From contig JBARZE010000064.1 in NCBI GenBank assembly GCA_049649525.1, positions 62,001-126,000 on the forward strand: 64,000 nt of DNA, written 5' to 3'. Positions 7,556-16,751 of the stretch are shown here, piece after piece. Each line of letters opens with the position of its first letter. Positions within the stretch are counted from its first letter, which is position 1. The notes below the pieces were generated by a model. That model was given only the letters and a program-made list of their open reading frames with translations. It searched no databases and had not been told where the DNA came from. The stretch is from JAAURB01 sp049649525. GTDB taxonomy: Bacteria; Cyanobacteriota; Cyanobacteriia; Cyanobacteriales; Microcoleaceae. A program made the translations under genes and the position numbers.

Positions 7556-9103
7556 ATGACTTCTTCTAAAACGCCACCTGTTAATGTTCCCCCAATGGAT
7601 GAATATAACCACAAATTGGTAGAAAATTTACATCCTCCAAATTGGCAAAATCCCCAACCGCAAAACTGTTACAACTTAGTGGTGATTGGGGGCGGCACTG
7701 CTGGGTTAGTAACGGCAGCCGGGGCGGGTTTATTGGGGGCAAAAGTCGCGCTAATTGAAAAGCATTTATTGGGGGGAGATTGTACAAATGTCGGTTGTGT
7801 TCCCTCGAAAGCGTTAATTCATTCTTCGCGTATTGCTGCTGCTGTTAAACAGTCAAAAGTATACGGAATAAAAATACCAGAAGGAATACAAATTGATTTT
7901 GCGGCGGTAATGAAACGGATGCGAAAAATTCGTTCTGAAATTAGTAATAATGATTCGGCTAAACGGTTTAGTGAAGAGTTTGGGGTGGATATCTTTTTAG
8001 GAGAAGCTGAATTTAATAGCCGTAATACTATTAAAGTTGCGGGAGAAATATTAAAGTTTAAGAAAGCAGCGATCGCTACTGGATCTCATCCGGCAATTCC
8101 TAAAATTGAAGGGTTAGAAGAAGCCGGATATTTAACCAACGAAACGGTATTTTCTTTAACGCAACTTCCGCCCCGAATTGCGATTATTGGCGGCGGTTAT
8201 ATTGGTTGTGAATTGGCTCAAAGTTTTCAACGTTTAGGATCTCAAGTCACGTTATTACAACGAGGAGAAAGAGTTTTAAAAAACTCAGATCCAGAAGCTT
8301 CTTTTGTTATTCAGAAAGTCTTTTTTAAGGAAAATATTAATTTAGTTTTGAATACCGATATTCAATCTATTCAATTACAAAATAAAGAAAAAGTTATTCA
8401 TTATATTGTCGGCGGTGTTGAATATAATGTTGCTGTTGATGAAATTATTGTAGCAACGGGGCGAGCGCCAAATATTAATAGTTTAAATTTAAGGTCTGTT
8501 GGTGTAGAATTTGATAATAAAAAAGGTATTATTATTAATGATTATCTACAAACAAAAAATCCTAATATTTATGCTGTCGGTGATGTTTGTATGAATTGGA
8601 AATTCACCCATGCGGCGGATGCGGCTGCTAGAATTGTGGTGCAAAATGCTTTATTTTCTATTGCTGGAATTGGGCGTAAAAGGCTGAGTCGTTTAATTAT
8701 GCCATCTTGTACTTATACTAGCCCAGAAGTGGCTCAGGTGGGTATTACTGAAGCAGAAATTAAACAAAATCCGGCAAAGGTTGAAAGTTTTTTTGTGAGT
8801 TTAAAAGATAATGATCGCGCAATGATAGAAGGAGAAACTCAAGGGTTTATTAAAATTCATGTTCGTCAAAGTAGTGATAAAATATTAGGGGCAACTATTG
8901 TCGCGCCCCATGCTGGGGAAATGATTAGTCAAATTACATTGGCAATGGTGGGAAAAGTCGGTTTAAGCAAGATGGCAAACACGATTTATCCTTATCCGAC
9001 TCAATCAGAAATTATTCGTAAAGCGGCTGATAATTATAGTTTAAAATGGCTGAAAGGATGGGTTAAACAGTTAGCCGCATTTTGGCTAAAAGCAAAGTTA
9101 TAA
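7556..9103 (+). CDS. NAD(P)/FAD-dependent disulfide oxidoreductase, MerA/dihydrolipoamide dehydrogenase-like
   Basis: This 515-residue class I pyridine nucleotide-disulfide reductase has an N-terminal FAD dinucleotide fold, VVIGGGTAGLVTAAGAG (about residues 43-59), followed by the redox-active pair in GGDCTNVGCVPSKAL (about 75-90). The NAD(P)-binding fold IAIIGGGYIGCELA is at about 205, and the second FAD motif IYAVGDVC at about 338. The dimerisation domain carries the PYPTQSE active-site segment. It lacks the N-terminal metal-binding domain and the C-terminal vicinal cysteine pair of true mercuric reductase, so mercury reduction is doubtful. Such genes are usually annotated 'mercuric reductase' in cyanobacteria. 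It converges on the PAP2 gene with a two-base gap. Confidence 0.85.
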   Translation: MTSSKTPPVNVPPMDEYNHKLVENLHPPNWQNPQPQNCYNLVVIGGGTAGLVTAAGAGLLGAKVALIEKHLLGGDCTNVGCVPSKALIHSSRIAAAVKQSKVYGIKIPEGIQIDFAAVMKRMRKIRSEISNNDSAKRFSEEFGVDIFLGEAEFNSRNTIKVAGEILKFKKAAIATGSHPAIPKIEGLEEAGYLTNETVFSLTQLPPRIAIIGGGYIGCELAQSFQRLGSQVTLLQRGERVLKNSDPEASFVIQKVFFKENINLVLNTDIQSIQLQNKEKVIHYIVGGVEYNVAVDEIIVATGRAPNINSLNLRSVGVEFDNKKGIIINDYLQTKNPNIYAVGDVCMNWKFTHAADAAARIVVQNALFSIAGIGRKRLSRLIMPSCTYTSPEVAQVGITEAEIKQNPAKVESFFVSLKDNDRAMIEGETQGFIKIHVRQSSDKILGATIVAPHAGEMISQITLAMVGKVGLSKMANTIYPYPTQSEIIRKAADNYSLKWLKGWVKQLAAFWLKAKL

Positions 9104-9105
9104 AC

Positions 9106-9810
9106 TCATTCAATTTCTGTATTCTCAGTTTGATTATTGACTAAAAGCTTAACGATCTCTAAAATTAGAATAGCGATCGCTAACCACACACTACCCATTG
9201 TATATGCGGCAATAATATCTGTCGGCCAATGCACCCCGAAATAAAGACGGCTAAGACCAATGAGAATAACAAGAATAGATGTAATGGTTAAAATCAGCCA
9301 TCGCCAAGGTTTAAATTGATTCATTAAATAATAACAAATCAAACCATAAATTACAATAGAATTCATTGCATGGGCGCTGGGATAACTGAAATATTTAACC
9401 TCAAGAATTCTATCCCATAATTCTGGTCTTTCTCGACCAAAAAAATCTTTGATAAAATAGTTAAATTCAGCCGCGCCATTACCAATAATCAAATATACTA
9501 TTGCCCTAGATCTCTGATTTTTTATCCATAGAAAAACAATAAAAACTAAATTAATAATCATTAAAAATAGAGGCTCTCCGAGAAAAGTAATGATAGTAAA
9601 AAATAGAGTTAAAAAAGTATTTTGAATTGATAAAAAATATTGTAATATAGCAGTATCAAATGTTGTGGTATGTTGAGCAAAAACCTGTTGAGAGAGAAAT
9701 AAAAACCCTAAAGTGGCAATAATTGCGATGGCTAACCCACTAATGCCAAGAATAGAAGAAAATAGCGCTAAAAAAGATAGTTTAAAAAATGGCTTTGACT
9801 GTGTTTTCAT
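9106..9810 (-). CDS. PAP2-family membrane phosphatase
   Basis: This 234-residue integral membrane protein has about six hydrophobic segments and the three-part PAP2 signature: KDFFGRERP (about residues 120-128), YPSAHAMNS (about 143-151) with the catalytic PSAH, and SRLYFGVHWPTD (about 187-198) with the nucleophile-assisting His. Family members dephosphorylate phosphatidate, isoprenyl diphosphates or similar lipid phosphates at the membrane face. It is transcribed with the lipid-kinase-like gene just upstream (21-bp gap), suggesting paired lipid phosphorylation and dephosphorylation. That link is inference. Confidence 0.9.
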   Translation of the reverse strand: MKTQSKPFFKLSFLALFSSILGISGLAIAIIATLGFLFLSQQVFAQHTTTFDTAILQYFLSIQNTFLTLFFTIITFLGEPLFLMIINLVFIVFLWIKNQRSRAIVYLIIGNGAAEFNYFIKDFFGRERPELWDRILEVKYFSYPSAHAMNSIVIYGLICYYLMNQFKPWRWLILTITSILVILIGLSRLYFGVHWPTDIIAAYTMGSVWLAIAILILEIVKLLVNNQTENTEIE

Positions 9811-9831
9811 GACCTAAACTTTGACTCAATA

Positions 9832-10950
9832 TTATTTTGTGCGATCATCGGTAATTTCTATATAATCTGCAATAGATTCAATAATTGTTTCATTTTCTTC
9901 AAAAGTATCATTAGTATTTTCAGGCGGGTTAATTATTTCCATTGCATAATCGCTATCTACATTTTCTTCTAATTTATCTTCTGTTTTATCTGTTTTATTC
10001 TCAATTCTTAACCCCGGTAATCCTTCTAACTTTTCTGGACATTCTTCTGACAAATTCTGCGATACTAAAACAGTTAATTTTTTCGGTAAACATTCAATTT
10101 CAATGGGTGTTTCGCCCTCCATTTCTCCATCAATAGCTATTTTTTGATTAGGATTTGTTTTAATTGTAATTCGTCGAGTTCTAAGATAACCAATATCATC
10201 TCGTTGTGCTTTTTCATCATTCGCGGCAGACTGAAATAGATGATAAGATGCTGCAATTGCACTTAATTGGTTTTTAGGAGAAACAATAGTAACATCAAGT
10301 AAGCCATCGTCGATCACAATTCCAGCAGGTCCTTGGGCTAAAATTGATGAAGCGGGTGCAATATTTGCGACAGTAATTGCCGCTGCCTCGACATGAATAA
10401 TTTTATCATCTGTTTCTAATTCTGCTTCAAAATTTTCCAGGTTTTGCAATTCATTTAAACCCGAAATAAAGTAAGCTAACATCCCCAATTGATCCTTCAT
10501 TTCTCGGCTTGTCTTGTCAACCGTTTCGGCTTCAAATCCAATTCCCGCGAGTAATATCATCAGCTTCCCATTACATTTTGCTACATCAATTCGACGCTGA
10601 TTTCTATCTAAAATTGTCTGACAAGCTTCTTCGATGGTATCTGGGATATGCAGAGCATTTGCAAATGCATTAGCTGTTCCTCGGGCAATAACGCCGAGTG
10701 AAATATCGGTTCCCACTAAAGCTTCTGCTACCTCAGAAACGGTTCCATCTCCACCGGAGGCAATAATACAACTCGCCCCTGCTTTAATCGCTTCATGAGT
10801 AAGCTGCTTGGCGCTAATTTCTTTTGTGGTATACTTAATTTTAAGCTCAAGTTTTGATGATAAATATTCTTTAATCAAAGATATCTCTCGATCCGCATCG
10901 CCTTGACCTGAAACAGGATTAAAAATTAAATAAGTGGGTTGATTCATCAT
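9832..10950 (-). CDS. diacylglycerol kinase-family lipid kinase (YegS/BmrU-like) with acidic C-terminal tail
   Basis: The 372-residue product has the catalytic-domain nucleotide loop CIIASGGDGTVSEVAEAL (about residues 59-76) and the early NPVSGQG motif of DAGK_cat proteins. The second, beta-rich domain runs to about residue 305, with IAIDGEMEGETP near 272. The family usually ends near 300-310 residues. The remaining ~65 residues are strongly acidic and low in complexity (many E, D, N and T) and match no fold I recognise. It precedes the PAP2 gene by 21 bp on the same strand, so the two probably form an operon. Substrate (diacylglycerol, sphingoid or prenol lipid) is not determined by sequence. 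Confidence 0.85.
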   Translation of the reverse strand: MMNQPTYLIFNPVSGQGDADREISLIKEYLSSKLELKIKYTTKEISAKQLTHEAIKAGASCIIASGGDGTVSEVAEALVGTDISLGVIARGTANAFANALHIPDTIEEACQTILDRNQRRIDVAKCNGKLMILLAGIGFEAETVDKTSREMKDQLGMLAYFISGLNELQNLENFEAELETDDKIIHVEAAAITVANIAPASSILAQGPAGIVIDDGLLDVTIVSPKNQLSAIAASYHLFQSAANDEKAQRDDIGYLRTRRITIKTNPNQKIAIDGEMEGETPIEIECLPKKLTVLVSQNLSEECPEKLEGLPGLRIENKTDKTEDKLEENVDSDYAMEIINPPENTNDTFEENETIIESIADYIEITDDRTK

Positions 10951-11221
10951 GATCTTATTTGTTTTACCTGTCTAAATTTAGGTATTTAAAAACCATATTA
11001 TTACTAACAATAGCAAAAATATTTAAAATTATTATGAGTTAGAGTAGGTTATGTCTGAAGAAAGATTAAATATTAGCTTTTTTATTTATAGTTTCCCACT
11101 AAAGAGAGAGGATTAAATATCCCTTAGGATAGACGATAGATTGAGGGTTTATTAGTAAACTATAGGTTATAGCTTTGTAGTAAAGCTGTATTAATAAAGA
11201 ATTTTAATGGAGTAGTAAAAT

Positions 11222-11410
11222 ATGAGTAACGAAAATAAAGTAGAAGCAACCATGAAAAATATTGAAGGGAAAGCCCAAGAAATGGTTGGGGAAGTCACAG
11301 GCGATCCTAAAGATAAAGCGGAAGGACAAGCTAAACAAGCAGAAGCTTCTGCACGGCATACGGTAGAAAACGTCAAGGATGCCGCTAAAAAAGAAATTGA
11401 TTCTCACTAA
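11222..11410 (+). CDS. CsbD family stress-associated small protein
   Basis: This 62-residue, highly charged helical protein has the CsbD pattern NIEGKAQEMVGEVTGDP followed by KAEGQAKQAEA. CsbD proteins are general-stress proteins of unknown biochemical role. The start ATG is preceded by GGAG at 11209. Upstream (10951-11221) is a 271-bp A+T-rich spacer with no other call. The next gene, also small and charged, follows after 149 bp. Confidence 0.88.
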   Translation: MSNENKVEATMKNIEGKAQEMVGEVTGDPKDKAEGQAKQAEASARHTVENVKDAAKKEIDSH

Positions 11411-11559
11411 TACCTCTAAAACTATTTGGAGATAGTATTAAAGCGTACTTTTCCTAAACTGTTTTAATAAAAATCTCTGATTTCCTATAACACTAACTGA
11501 GCGCGTTCAGCTAAAGTAGGAAGTTAGAGATTTTATCCTGTAAAACCCGATATCAATTT

Positions 11560-11778
11560 ATGACAGAACAAAATTCACCCGAATACCAAGCAAAAGTTAT
11601 CCCCGATCAACCTGTTGCCGCAACTGAACCCATTCCAGAACGTCATGATGTTGATGATATTGCCTCGGAAATGGGGGTTGAGATCGCCAATGAAGAACCT
11701 GTCCAAATGAAAGAAAAGCTAGACCAACGCGACGAGCAAAGATGGCAACTTGATCCCGACTCAGCCGAAGATCATTAG
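11560..11778 (+). CDS. small acidic hypothetical protein
   Basis: This 72-residue protein is rich in E, D, Q and P. It contains a central DDIASEMGVEIANEEPV segment and ends RWQLDPDSAEDH. No transmembrane segment or known motif was recognised. The conserved-looking MGVE...EPV...KLDQRD pattern suggests a real cyanobacterial small-protein family rather than chance, and it sits next to the CsbD gene in the same orientation. Function unknown. Confidence 0.6.
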   Translation: MTEQNSPEYQAKVIPDQPVAATEPIPERHDVDDIASEMGVEIANEEPVQMKEKLDQRDEQRWQLDPDSAEDH

Positions 11779-11857
11779 AAATTGATCCATCCACTTACTG
11801 TACTTCCGGAACTGTCTAGGTTAATCTTGATAAAATTCCTAGCTCATTTTCGTTTGT

Positions 11858-11863
11858 GAGGAG
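11858..11863 (+). promoter_or_regulatory. ribosome binding site deciding the alr start
   Basis: GAGGAG lies ten bases before ATG 11874. The upstream GTG at 11856 overlaps it and has no such signal, so the ATG is preferred. Confidence 0.6.
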
Positions 11864-11873
11864 TCAGTCAAGT

Positions 11874-13094
11874 ATGGTGAGTTGGAAGCCAGTTAACGAT
11901 GCCAAACCAACCGGCGATCGCCTGAGTTTAGCCCTAAGAGGGGGTAGTGTGTCTGGGGGCATTGAACACCGGGCATGGGTAGAAATTAACCTTAAGGCGA
12001 TCGCAAATAACGTCAAACAGATCCGAAAACTATTATCCCCCCAAACCGCTTTGATGGCAGTGGTGAAAGCAGATGCTTATGGTCATGGGGCAGTATCTGT
12101 AGCCAAAGCCGCAATAGAAGCCGGGGCAAAAGGTTTAGCCGTTGCGACTATCCCAGAAGGGATCGAACTGCGAGAAGCGGGTATTAGTCAGCCTATTTTA
12201 GTACTGGGGGCAGCCCATACCCCAGAAGAAGTCAAAGCCGTTGCCCATTGGCAGCTACAGCCCACCCTGTGTACGCCTCAGCAAGCCCTGTTATTCTCTC
12301 AAACCCTGAATAACTGTAACCACACCCTGTCGGTTCATCTCAACATTGATACAGGGATGTCTCGCCTCGGCACAACATGGCAGCAAGCCACAGAATTTGT
12401 GCAATTAGTACAGCGCTTACCGAATTTAACCATTGCTGGAATTTATTCTCATTTTGCCACAGCCGATAGCGCCGATCCAACGGTAATGAGACAACAACAT
12501 CAACGGTTTAAGCAGGTTATTGATAAAATTAACAGGGTTGAAAACTGGGACTTTTCTCAACCGTCTCAGCGTCCTTGTTTGCATATTTCTAACTCGGCGG
12601 CGACCTTAAGCGATCCGGCATTACATTATGATTTAGTCCGGGTGGGTTTAGCCGTTTATGGATTATATCCAGCCCCCCATTTACAGTCAACAGTTCAGCT
12701 TCAACCCGCGATGCAAATTAAAGCCAGAGTAACGCAAGTTAAGACTTTAGATGCAGATGTGGGAGTCAGTTATGGCTATCGCTATGTAACAGAAAAAAAC
12801 ACGAAAATAGCCGTTGTCGGAATTGGTTATGCTGATGGTGTTCCCCGGAATTTATCTAATAAAATGCAAGTGTTAATTCGGGGTGAATTTGTATCTCAAA
12901 TTGGCTCAATTACCATGGATCAACTGATGTTAGATGTCAGTCATATCCCGGATTTACAAGTCGGAGAAATTGTCACATTGTTAGGTCAAGATGGTGAAAG
13001 AAGTATTTCTGCTGATGACTGGGCGGAGACATTAGGAACGATTTCCTGGGAAATTTTATGCGGTTTTAAACATCGACTTCCTCGGATGATTTAA
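11874..13094 (+). CDS. alr: alanine racemase
   Basis: This PLP enzyme interconverts L- and D-alanine for peptidoglycan. It has 406 residues from the preferred ATG. The PLP-binding lysine is in AVVKADAYGHG (about residues 60-70). The catalytic tyrosine of the C-terminal domain is in VGVSYGYRY (about 298-306), and the substrate-contact segment GSITMDQLMLDV is at about 343. The ~30-residue N-terminal extension before the TIM barrel (which begins RAWVEINLKAI) is common in cyanobacteria. A GU-rich hairpin follows the stop codon within 15 bases. The gene is monocistronic as far as can be seen. Confidence 0.95.
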   Translation: MVSWKPVNDAKPTGDRLSLALRGGSVSGGIEHRAWVEINLKAIANNVKQIRKLLSPQTALMAVVKADAYGHGAVSVAKAAIEAGAKGLAVATIPEGIELREAGISQPILVLGAAHTPEEVKAVAHWQLQPTLCTPQQALLFSQTLNNCNHTLSVHLNIDTGMSRLGTTWQQATEFVQLVQRLPNLTIAGIYSHFATADSADPTVMRQQHQRFKQVIDKINRVENWDFSQPSQRPCLHISNSAATLSDPALHYDLVRVGLAVYGLYPAPHLQSTVQLQPAMQIKARVTQVKTLDADVGVSYGYRYVTEKNTKIAVVGIGYADGVPRNLSNKMQVLIRGEFVSQIGSITMDQLMLDVSHIPDLQVGEIVTLLGQDGERSISADDWAETLGTISWEILCGFKHRLPRMI

Positions 13095-13107
13095 CAGTTA
13101 AAATTGA

Positions 13108-13136
13108 GTAGAGGCGTTTTGTGTAAGCGTCTCTGC
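13108..13136 (+). terminator. hairpin after alr, related to the 28-bp palindrome family
   Basis: GTAGAGGCGTT pairs with AGCGTCTCTGC over 11 pairs, three of them G-U, around a 7-base loop. There is no T tract, so it may work poorly as a terminator. The outer sequence (GTAGAG...GTCTCT) resembles the palindromes at 1527 and 45244 and it may be a diverged member. Confidence 0.45.
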
Positions 13137-13301
13137 ATCGGTATTCACTCTAGAACAATCTGGTAGAGTGCATTATTGACGCACCCTGCGATCTATAATT
13201 AATCCCCTGATACTATAATTTATGATTTCAAACTATTAGACAGCATCTATAATACAGTTATAAGCTAGGTTTCATAACTTCATTATTTTATATAATAGAT
13301 T

Positions 13302-13907
13302 ATGTCTGATAAGAACTACCCAAAAGCATGGCCTCGTTTTTGTTCCAAAAATCGTGACTCAGACAGCATATTGCCTGAAGATTTAGTGAATAACTTTGGT
13401 AATATATCAAGATGGTCAGCCCGATTTCGAGTCGCAAAAAGTTTTAAAGGATTAGATTTAGGGGATACTTATTCCGGCTCAGATACCCCCCAACTCTATT
13501 CAGCTATTACTACAATATTTCTAGTTTATTCCGCATTTTAAACTTACTGTAAAATTATCGGATTAAAGTCTAATAAAGAGTCACAATTCAAGTTAATTCA
13601 AGATGCTCAGTCACAAGAAAATGTTATTAAAATAATTCGTGATTTAGATCCTAAAAATACTCTCCCTAATTTTCTTGAACAACATTCTACGGGTAAAGAT
13701 ATAAGACAGATGATGCATGATTTCAAAGCAGGTGATGATATTAATGTGACTTGCTTTGCTAGAGCAATAAGACACGTTTTTGCTCATGGAGTATTGAGTG
13801 CGAATTCTACAGGCTTATCTCCTAAACGGTTTGATAAAATATCTTTAGAGATTTCCAGCTTCTTATTAGATTGTATGGATGAAGATTTTGAGCAGCGTGT
13901 ACCATAA
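13302..13907 (+). pseudogene. hypothetical protein gene interrupted by one in-frame TAA
   Basis: An open frame from ATG 13302 reads 79 codons to TAA at 13539-13541, then continues in the same frame with no other stop to 13907. Together this makes 200 sense codons. The sequence on both sides looks protein-like: before the stop KSFKGLDLGDTYSG...FLVYSAF, after it TYCKIIGLKSNKES, then IRDLDP and CFARAIRHVFAHGVLS. A single substitution (for example GAA to TAA) would explain it; the flanking 'YSAF-x-TYCKI' reads as one helix. TATAAT stands five bases before the ATG. The family is unknown to me. A sequencing error, a recent nonsense mutation or readthrough are all possible. Confidence 0.7.
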
Positions 13908-13959
13908 AACCTCACCCTATTATTTTCTGCGATCGCAATATAGTTTTAACGATATAAAT

Positions 13960-14391
13960 TCAATCACAATACTCTAAAAAACCTTCTGGAACTAACGTTA
14001 ACTCTCCTGATATAAATCTTGAAATCGGAACCCAAAGTGCTATCTTTTCTCGTTCTTTTTCGTAAAATTTAATAGAATCAATATTATAAAATTTAGCATC
14101 AGCAAAATCACAGCGATATAACTGAATTAATTCATGAGAAGGTTTGCCATTGTATTCAAATATATTCTCTAAACAACCGAGGTATTTAATATTGGTTAAA
14201 GCCGCTTGTAATTCTTCCTGAAATTCTCGTTCTAATGCGATATGACTGGGTTCTCCAAAATCTATACCGCCTCCTAAAGCCCGATAAAATGTAGTTTGTT
14301 TAACGGGATCGAATCCTTGAGAAATAAATAGACGGTCATTTTGTTGAATTAAACCTAACGCTAATACCCGAATTTTACCTGATTTTGCCAT
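13960..14391 (-). CDS. Nudix hydrolase
   Basis: This 143-residue protein has a Nudix box at about residues 40-62: GGIDFGE, seven residues, then REFQEEL. The spacing (G-x5-E-x7-RE-x2-EE) and the catalytic glutamates are intact; the usual glycine after EE-x is replaced by Q. Family members hydrolyse nucleoside diphosphates linked to another moiety. The exact substrate is unknown. The DUF3531 gene begins 22 bp upstream on the same strand, suggesting co-transcription. Confidence 0.88.
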   Translation of the reverse strand: MAKSGKIRVLALGLIQQNDRLFISQGFDPVKQTTFYRALGGGIDFGEPSHIALEREFQEELQAALTNIKYLGCLENIFEYNGKPSHELIQLYRCDFADAKFYNIDSIKFYEKEREKIALWVPISRFISGELTLVPEGFLEYCD

Positions 14392-14413
14392 AAAAATACT
14401 CAGAATAATTCAC

Positions 14414-14866
14414 TTAATTATAGTCAGCAAAACTGGCTTCTGGATCGTCTCGTTCAACTGGCCAATCTTCGTTTTCTCCCCCAACAATAAACTTTTCAAT
14501 AATCACATATTCTTGACTGAGTTGAGTCAAAGCATTAATCAAAACATCAAAGGCAAAAGCATCGCTCGTTCCTAAATCCAACCAACAGCGCGACCAAATA
14601 CCATTGTATTCAATTTCCCCCATATTATGCATTAACGCCATCATATTATCTTTAGATGAATTAACATCATAATTCATATAACTTAGATCTACTCCTGTAT
14701 CTTGAACTTGCAAACTTTCGGCATTAAATCCCCCTAATTTCCCCAGCAAAAACCAAGAATTTAAGACCTCTTCTACATATTGTCGTTCAATGATGGAAGG
14801 AACAGTAGTAAATTGAATCCAAATCCATAAATCAAACGGATCGCATTCCCGGAAATAAACATTCAT
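14414..14866 (-). CDS. DUF3531 family protein
   Basis: The 150-residue product starts at ATG 14866 (MNVYFRECDPFDLWIW). A longer frame upstream would overlap the end of the TPR gene and begins with residues unlike the family. DUF3531 is conserved in cyanobacteria and plant plastids and has no known function. The product is acidic and soluble, with no visible catalytic signature. It lies between the TPR gene (20 bp upstream) and the Nudix gene (22 bp downstream), all on one strand. Confidence 0.8.
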   Translation of the reverse strand: MNVYFRECDPFDLWIWIQFTTVPSIIERQYVEEVLNSWFLLGKLGGFNAESLQVQDTGVDLSYMNYDVNSSKDNMMALMHNMGEIEYNGIWSRCWLDLGTSDAFAFDVLINALTQLSQEYVIIEKFIVGGENEDWPVERDDPEASFADYN

Positions 14867-14886
14867 AATCTTGTTAATTCTACTAT

Positions 14887-15900
14887 TTATAAGGTGGGCA
14901 TTTGTTCTGCAGTTGGCCCCCATAGACCATCTCTTTCTCTAATTGTATCTCGAAGTGGATCGCAAGGCCGTTGAACTTGATCAATTCGATTTAAATTTTT
15001 ACATTGTTCAAAAAAGATTTGTGCAACAACTCGTTTCGGTAATTGCTGGGGTTGGGCTAAAGCGGCTTTAAAATTGTCTTGGGCTGCCGTCAGTAAAGTG
15101 GGATCTTGTCTCTGTCCCAGCGACGCTAAAATCTGAGCTTTTAAATACAAAACTTCCGGGTTATTCGGCACTGTTTCTAAGGCTTGATCGACAAAATTTA
15201 ACGCTTTTTCAAAGTCTTTCAAATCTCGATAACCGACAGCAATTCCTCGGTAGGCTAAATGACGCGGGCTGCCGTATGTTTCCAGTTTTGTAATCGCATT
15301 CTCTGGATTATTAAACGGTAAATTCAAAGATAAAAATAACTCTAAATAACCTCGGATTAAATTTAACTCTGGATCTTCGGCGTTAACGGCTTCGGCGGCA
15401 TCTAAAGCTGTAAAAACTTCCTCTAATTTATTTAACGCTTTGGGTGCGCCTCGAAAGGTTCCTTCGGTGGCTAAAGTATGAGCGCCCTCCATAAAATGAC
15501 CAATGGCAATATACAAATTCCCTCGCAATGCATCAGTCTGTTTTAAGCCCTCCGCAACTGTTAAAATCTTTTCACTATAATCAGCCAATGCTTGCCAATC
15601 TTCCTGTTGATAAGCAAACGTGGCTAACATTCCATAGACCATCGGTTCTTGAATATCTTCTGATTGGGCTTGTTGAAGATGCCATTGAGCATTTTGATAG
15701 TTTCCTTGCTCAAACATCGCTTCAAAAGCGGCAACAGCAGGCTCACTAATCATCCGCGCTTCAGTTGATGAACGAAACGGATCGAGCGCGATCGCACTAC
15801 TAACATTTAACAATAAAAAGCCAATTGTTGTCCCGAGTAATTTCACCCGCTTAGATTGAGACCCTATACGGCAAACACTGGATAAATTCTGTAAAATCAT
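14887..15900 (-). CDS. TPR repeat-containing protein with signal peptide (Sll0314/Alr1548-like)
   Basis: This 337-residue protein has a hydrophobic N-terminal segment, LLGTTIGFLLLNVSSAIA (about residues 21-38), ending in an AxA-type cleavage site, so it is probably periplasmic or lumenal. TPR-like helices follow, including NYQNAQWHLQQAQ (about 70), EDWQALADYSEKIL and DFEKALNFVDQALETVPNNPEVLYLKA-type motifs (about 235-262). The C-terminus holds two cysteines (FEQCKNLN and RPCDP). It resembles the cyanobacterial Sll0314/Alr1548 family of unknown function. TPRs imply protein-protein binding. It is probably the first gene of a three-gene unit with DUF3531 and Nudix. Confidence 0.75.
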   Translation of the reverse strand: MILQNLSSVCRIGSQSKRVKLLGTTIGFLLLNVSSAIALDPFRSSTEARMISEPAVAAFEAMFEQGNYQNAQWHLQQAQSEDIQEPMVYGMLATFAYQQEDWQALADYSEKILTVAEGLKQTDALRGNLYIAIGHFMEGAHTLATEGTFRGAPKALNKLEEVFTALDAAEAVNAEDPELNLIRGYLELFLSLNLPFNNPENAITKLETYGSPRHLAYRGIAVGYRDLKDFEKALNFVDQALETVPNNPEVLYLKAQILASLGQRQDPTLLTAAQDNFKAALAQPQQLPKRVVAQIFFEQCKNLNRIDQVQRPCDPLRDTIRERDGLWGPTAEQMPTL

Positions 15901-16073
15901 CGGTTTACTTTCGCCTTAAAAAACTTCAAAATCAATTAAATACAATATTGATCAAGGTAATAATTATTGGTTTTCGATTTATTTAAAAATCACGGCATCA
16001 AGTCTCAATTAATGATAAAATTTAAGACAACAATAATACCCGAAACATAAACTAAACTCCTCGCCATACATTA

Positions 16074-16751
16074 ATGCTGTATATTCAAGATTTACTGTAT
16101 CATCCGGCGGCTAGCTCAACTCCGATTCTGAACAATGTGAATTTAGAATTAGCCCCTCAGCAGATGGGACTGATTATTGGTCAAAGTGGTTCCGGCAAAA
16201 CAACACTACTCGAAATTTTAGCGGGACTAGCAGAACCGACAAAAGGAAAAGTGTGCTGGCGAGAAAAAGAACTGAATGCAGAGTATCTGCAACAGCTTGC
16301 GGGTTTGGTGTTTCAGTTCCCAGAACGGCATTTTTGCGGCAATTCTATTTTAGAAGAATTACGCTTAGGTCATCCAGAACTCAGCCTCGATCGGGTAAAC
16401 GATGCCCTGACAGAAGTTGGACTCAGTCATCTATCCTTGCAAGGGTCTCCCCACGCCCTCAGCGGCGGACAACAGCGCCGTTTAGCCCTGGCAGTACAAC
16501 TGATTCGCAAACCTCATATCTTGATGTTAGACGAACCCACAGCAGGCTTAGATTGGTCGATGCGACAACAATTGGTTAGTTTACTCGCCAAACTGAAAAC
16601 CCACTGGACTTTATTCGTTGTCACCCACGATGCCGGGGACTTGATGGAGGTAGCCGATCGCTGCTGGACACTCAACCACGGAGACTTACAACCCGTTGAG
16701 AAGACGGTGGTAGGGAGTCGGAAGGACGGGGGAGACAAGGTGACAAGGTGA
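16074..16751 (+). CDS. ABC transporter ATP-binding protein (EcfA/ABCI11-like), repeat-derived C-terminus
   Basis: This 225-residue stand-alone nucleotide-binding domain has Walker A GQSGSGKTTL (about residues 37-46), a Q-loop in VFQFPERHF (about 79-87, typical of energy-coupling-factor ATPases and plastid ABCI11), the signature LSGGQQRR (about 123-130), Walker B ILMLDEPTAGLD and the switch His in VVTHDAG. A membrane partner is not adjacent. The last ~16 residues (after PVEKT) are encoded by a dispersed repeat that also occurs at 23.7-23.9 kb, so the natural C-terminus was probably replaced or extended. A catalytic core ending near residue 208 is complete, so function may be unaffected. Confidence 0.88.
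   Translation: MLYIQDLLYHPAASSTPILNNVNLELAPQQMGLIIGQSGSGKTTLLEILAGLAEPTKGKVCWREKELNAEYLQQLAGLVFQFPERHFCGNSILEELRLGHPELSLDRVNDALTEVGLSHLSLQGSPHALSGGQQRRLALAVQLIRKPHILMLDEPTAGLDWSMRQQLVSLLAKLKTHWTLFVVTHDAGDLMEVADRCWTLNHGDLQPVEKTVVGSRKDGGDKVTR

Noticed and set aside
7556..9103. Genuine mercuric reductase with a mer operon
   Set aside because: The redox-active CTNVGC pair is present, but the N-terminal metal-binding domain, the C-terminal cysteine pair and any merR/merT neighbours are absent.
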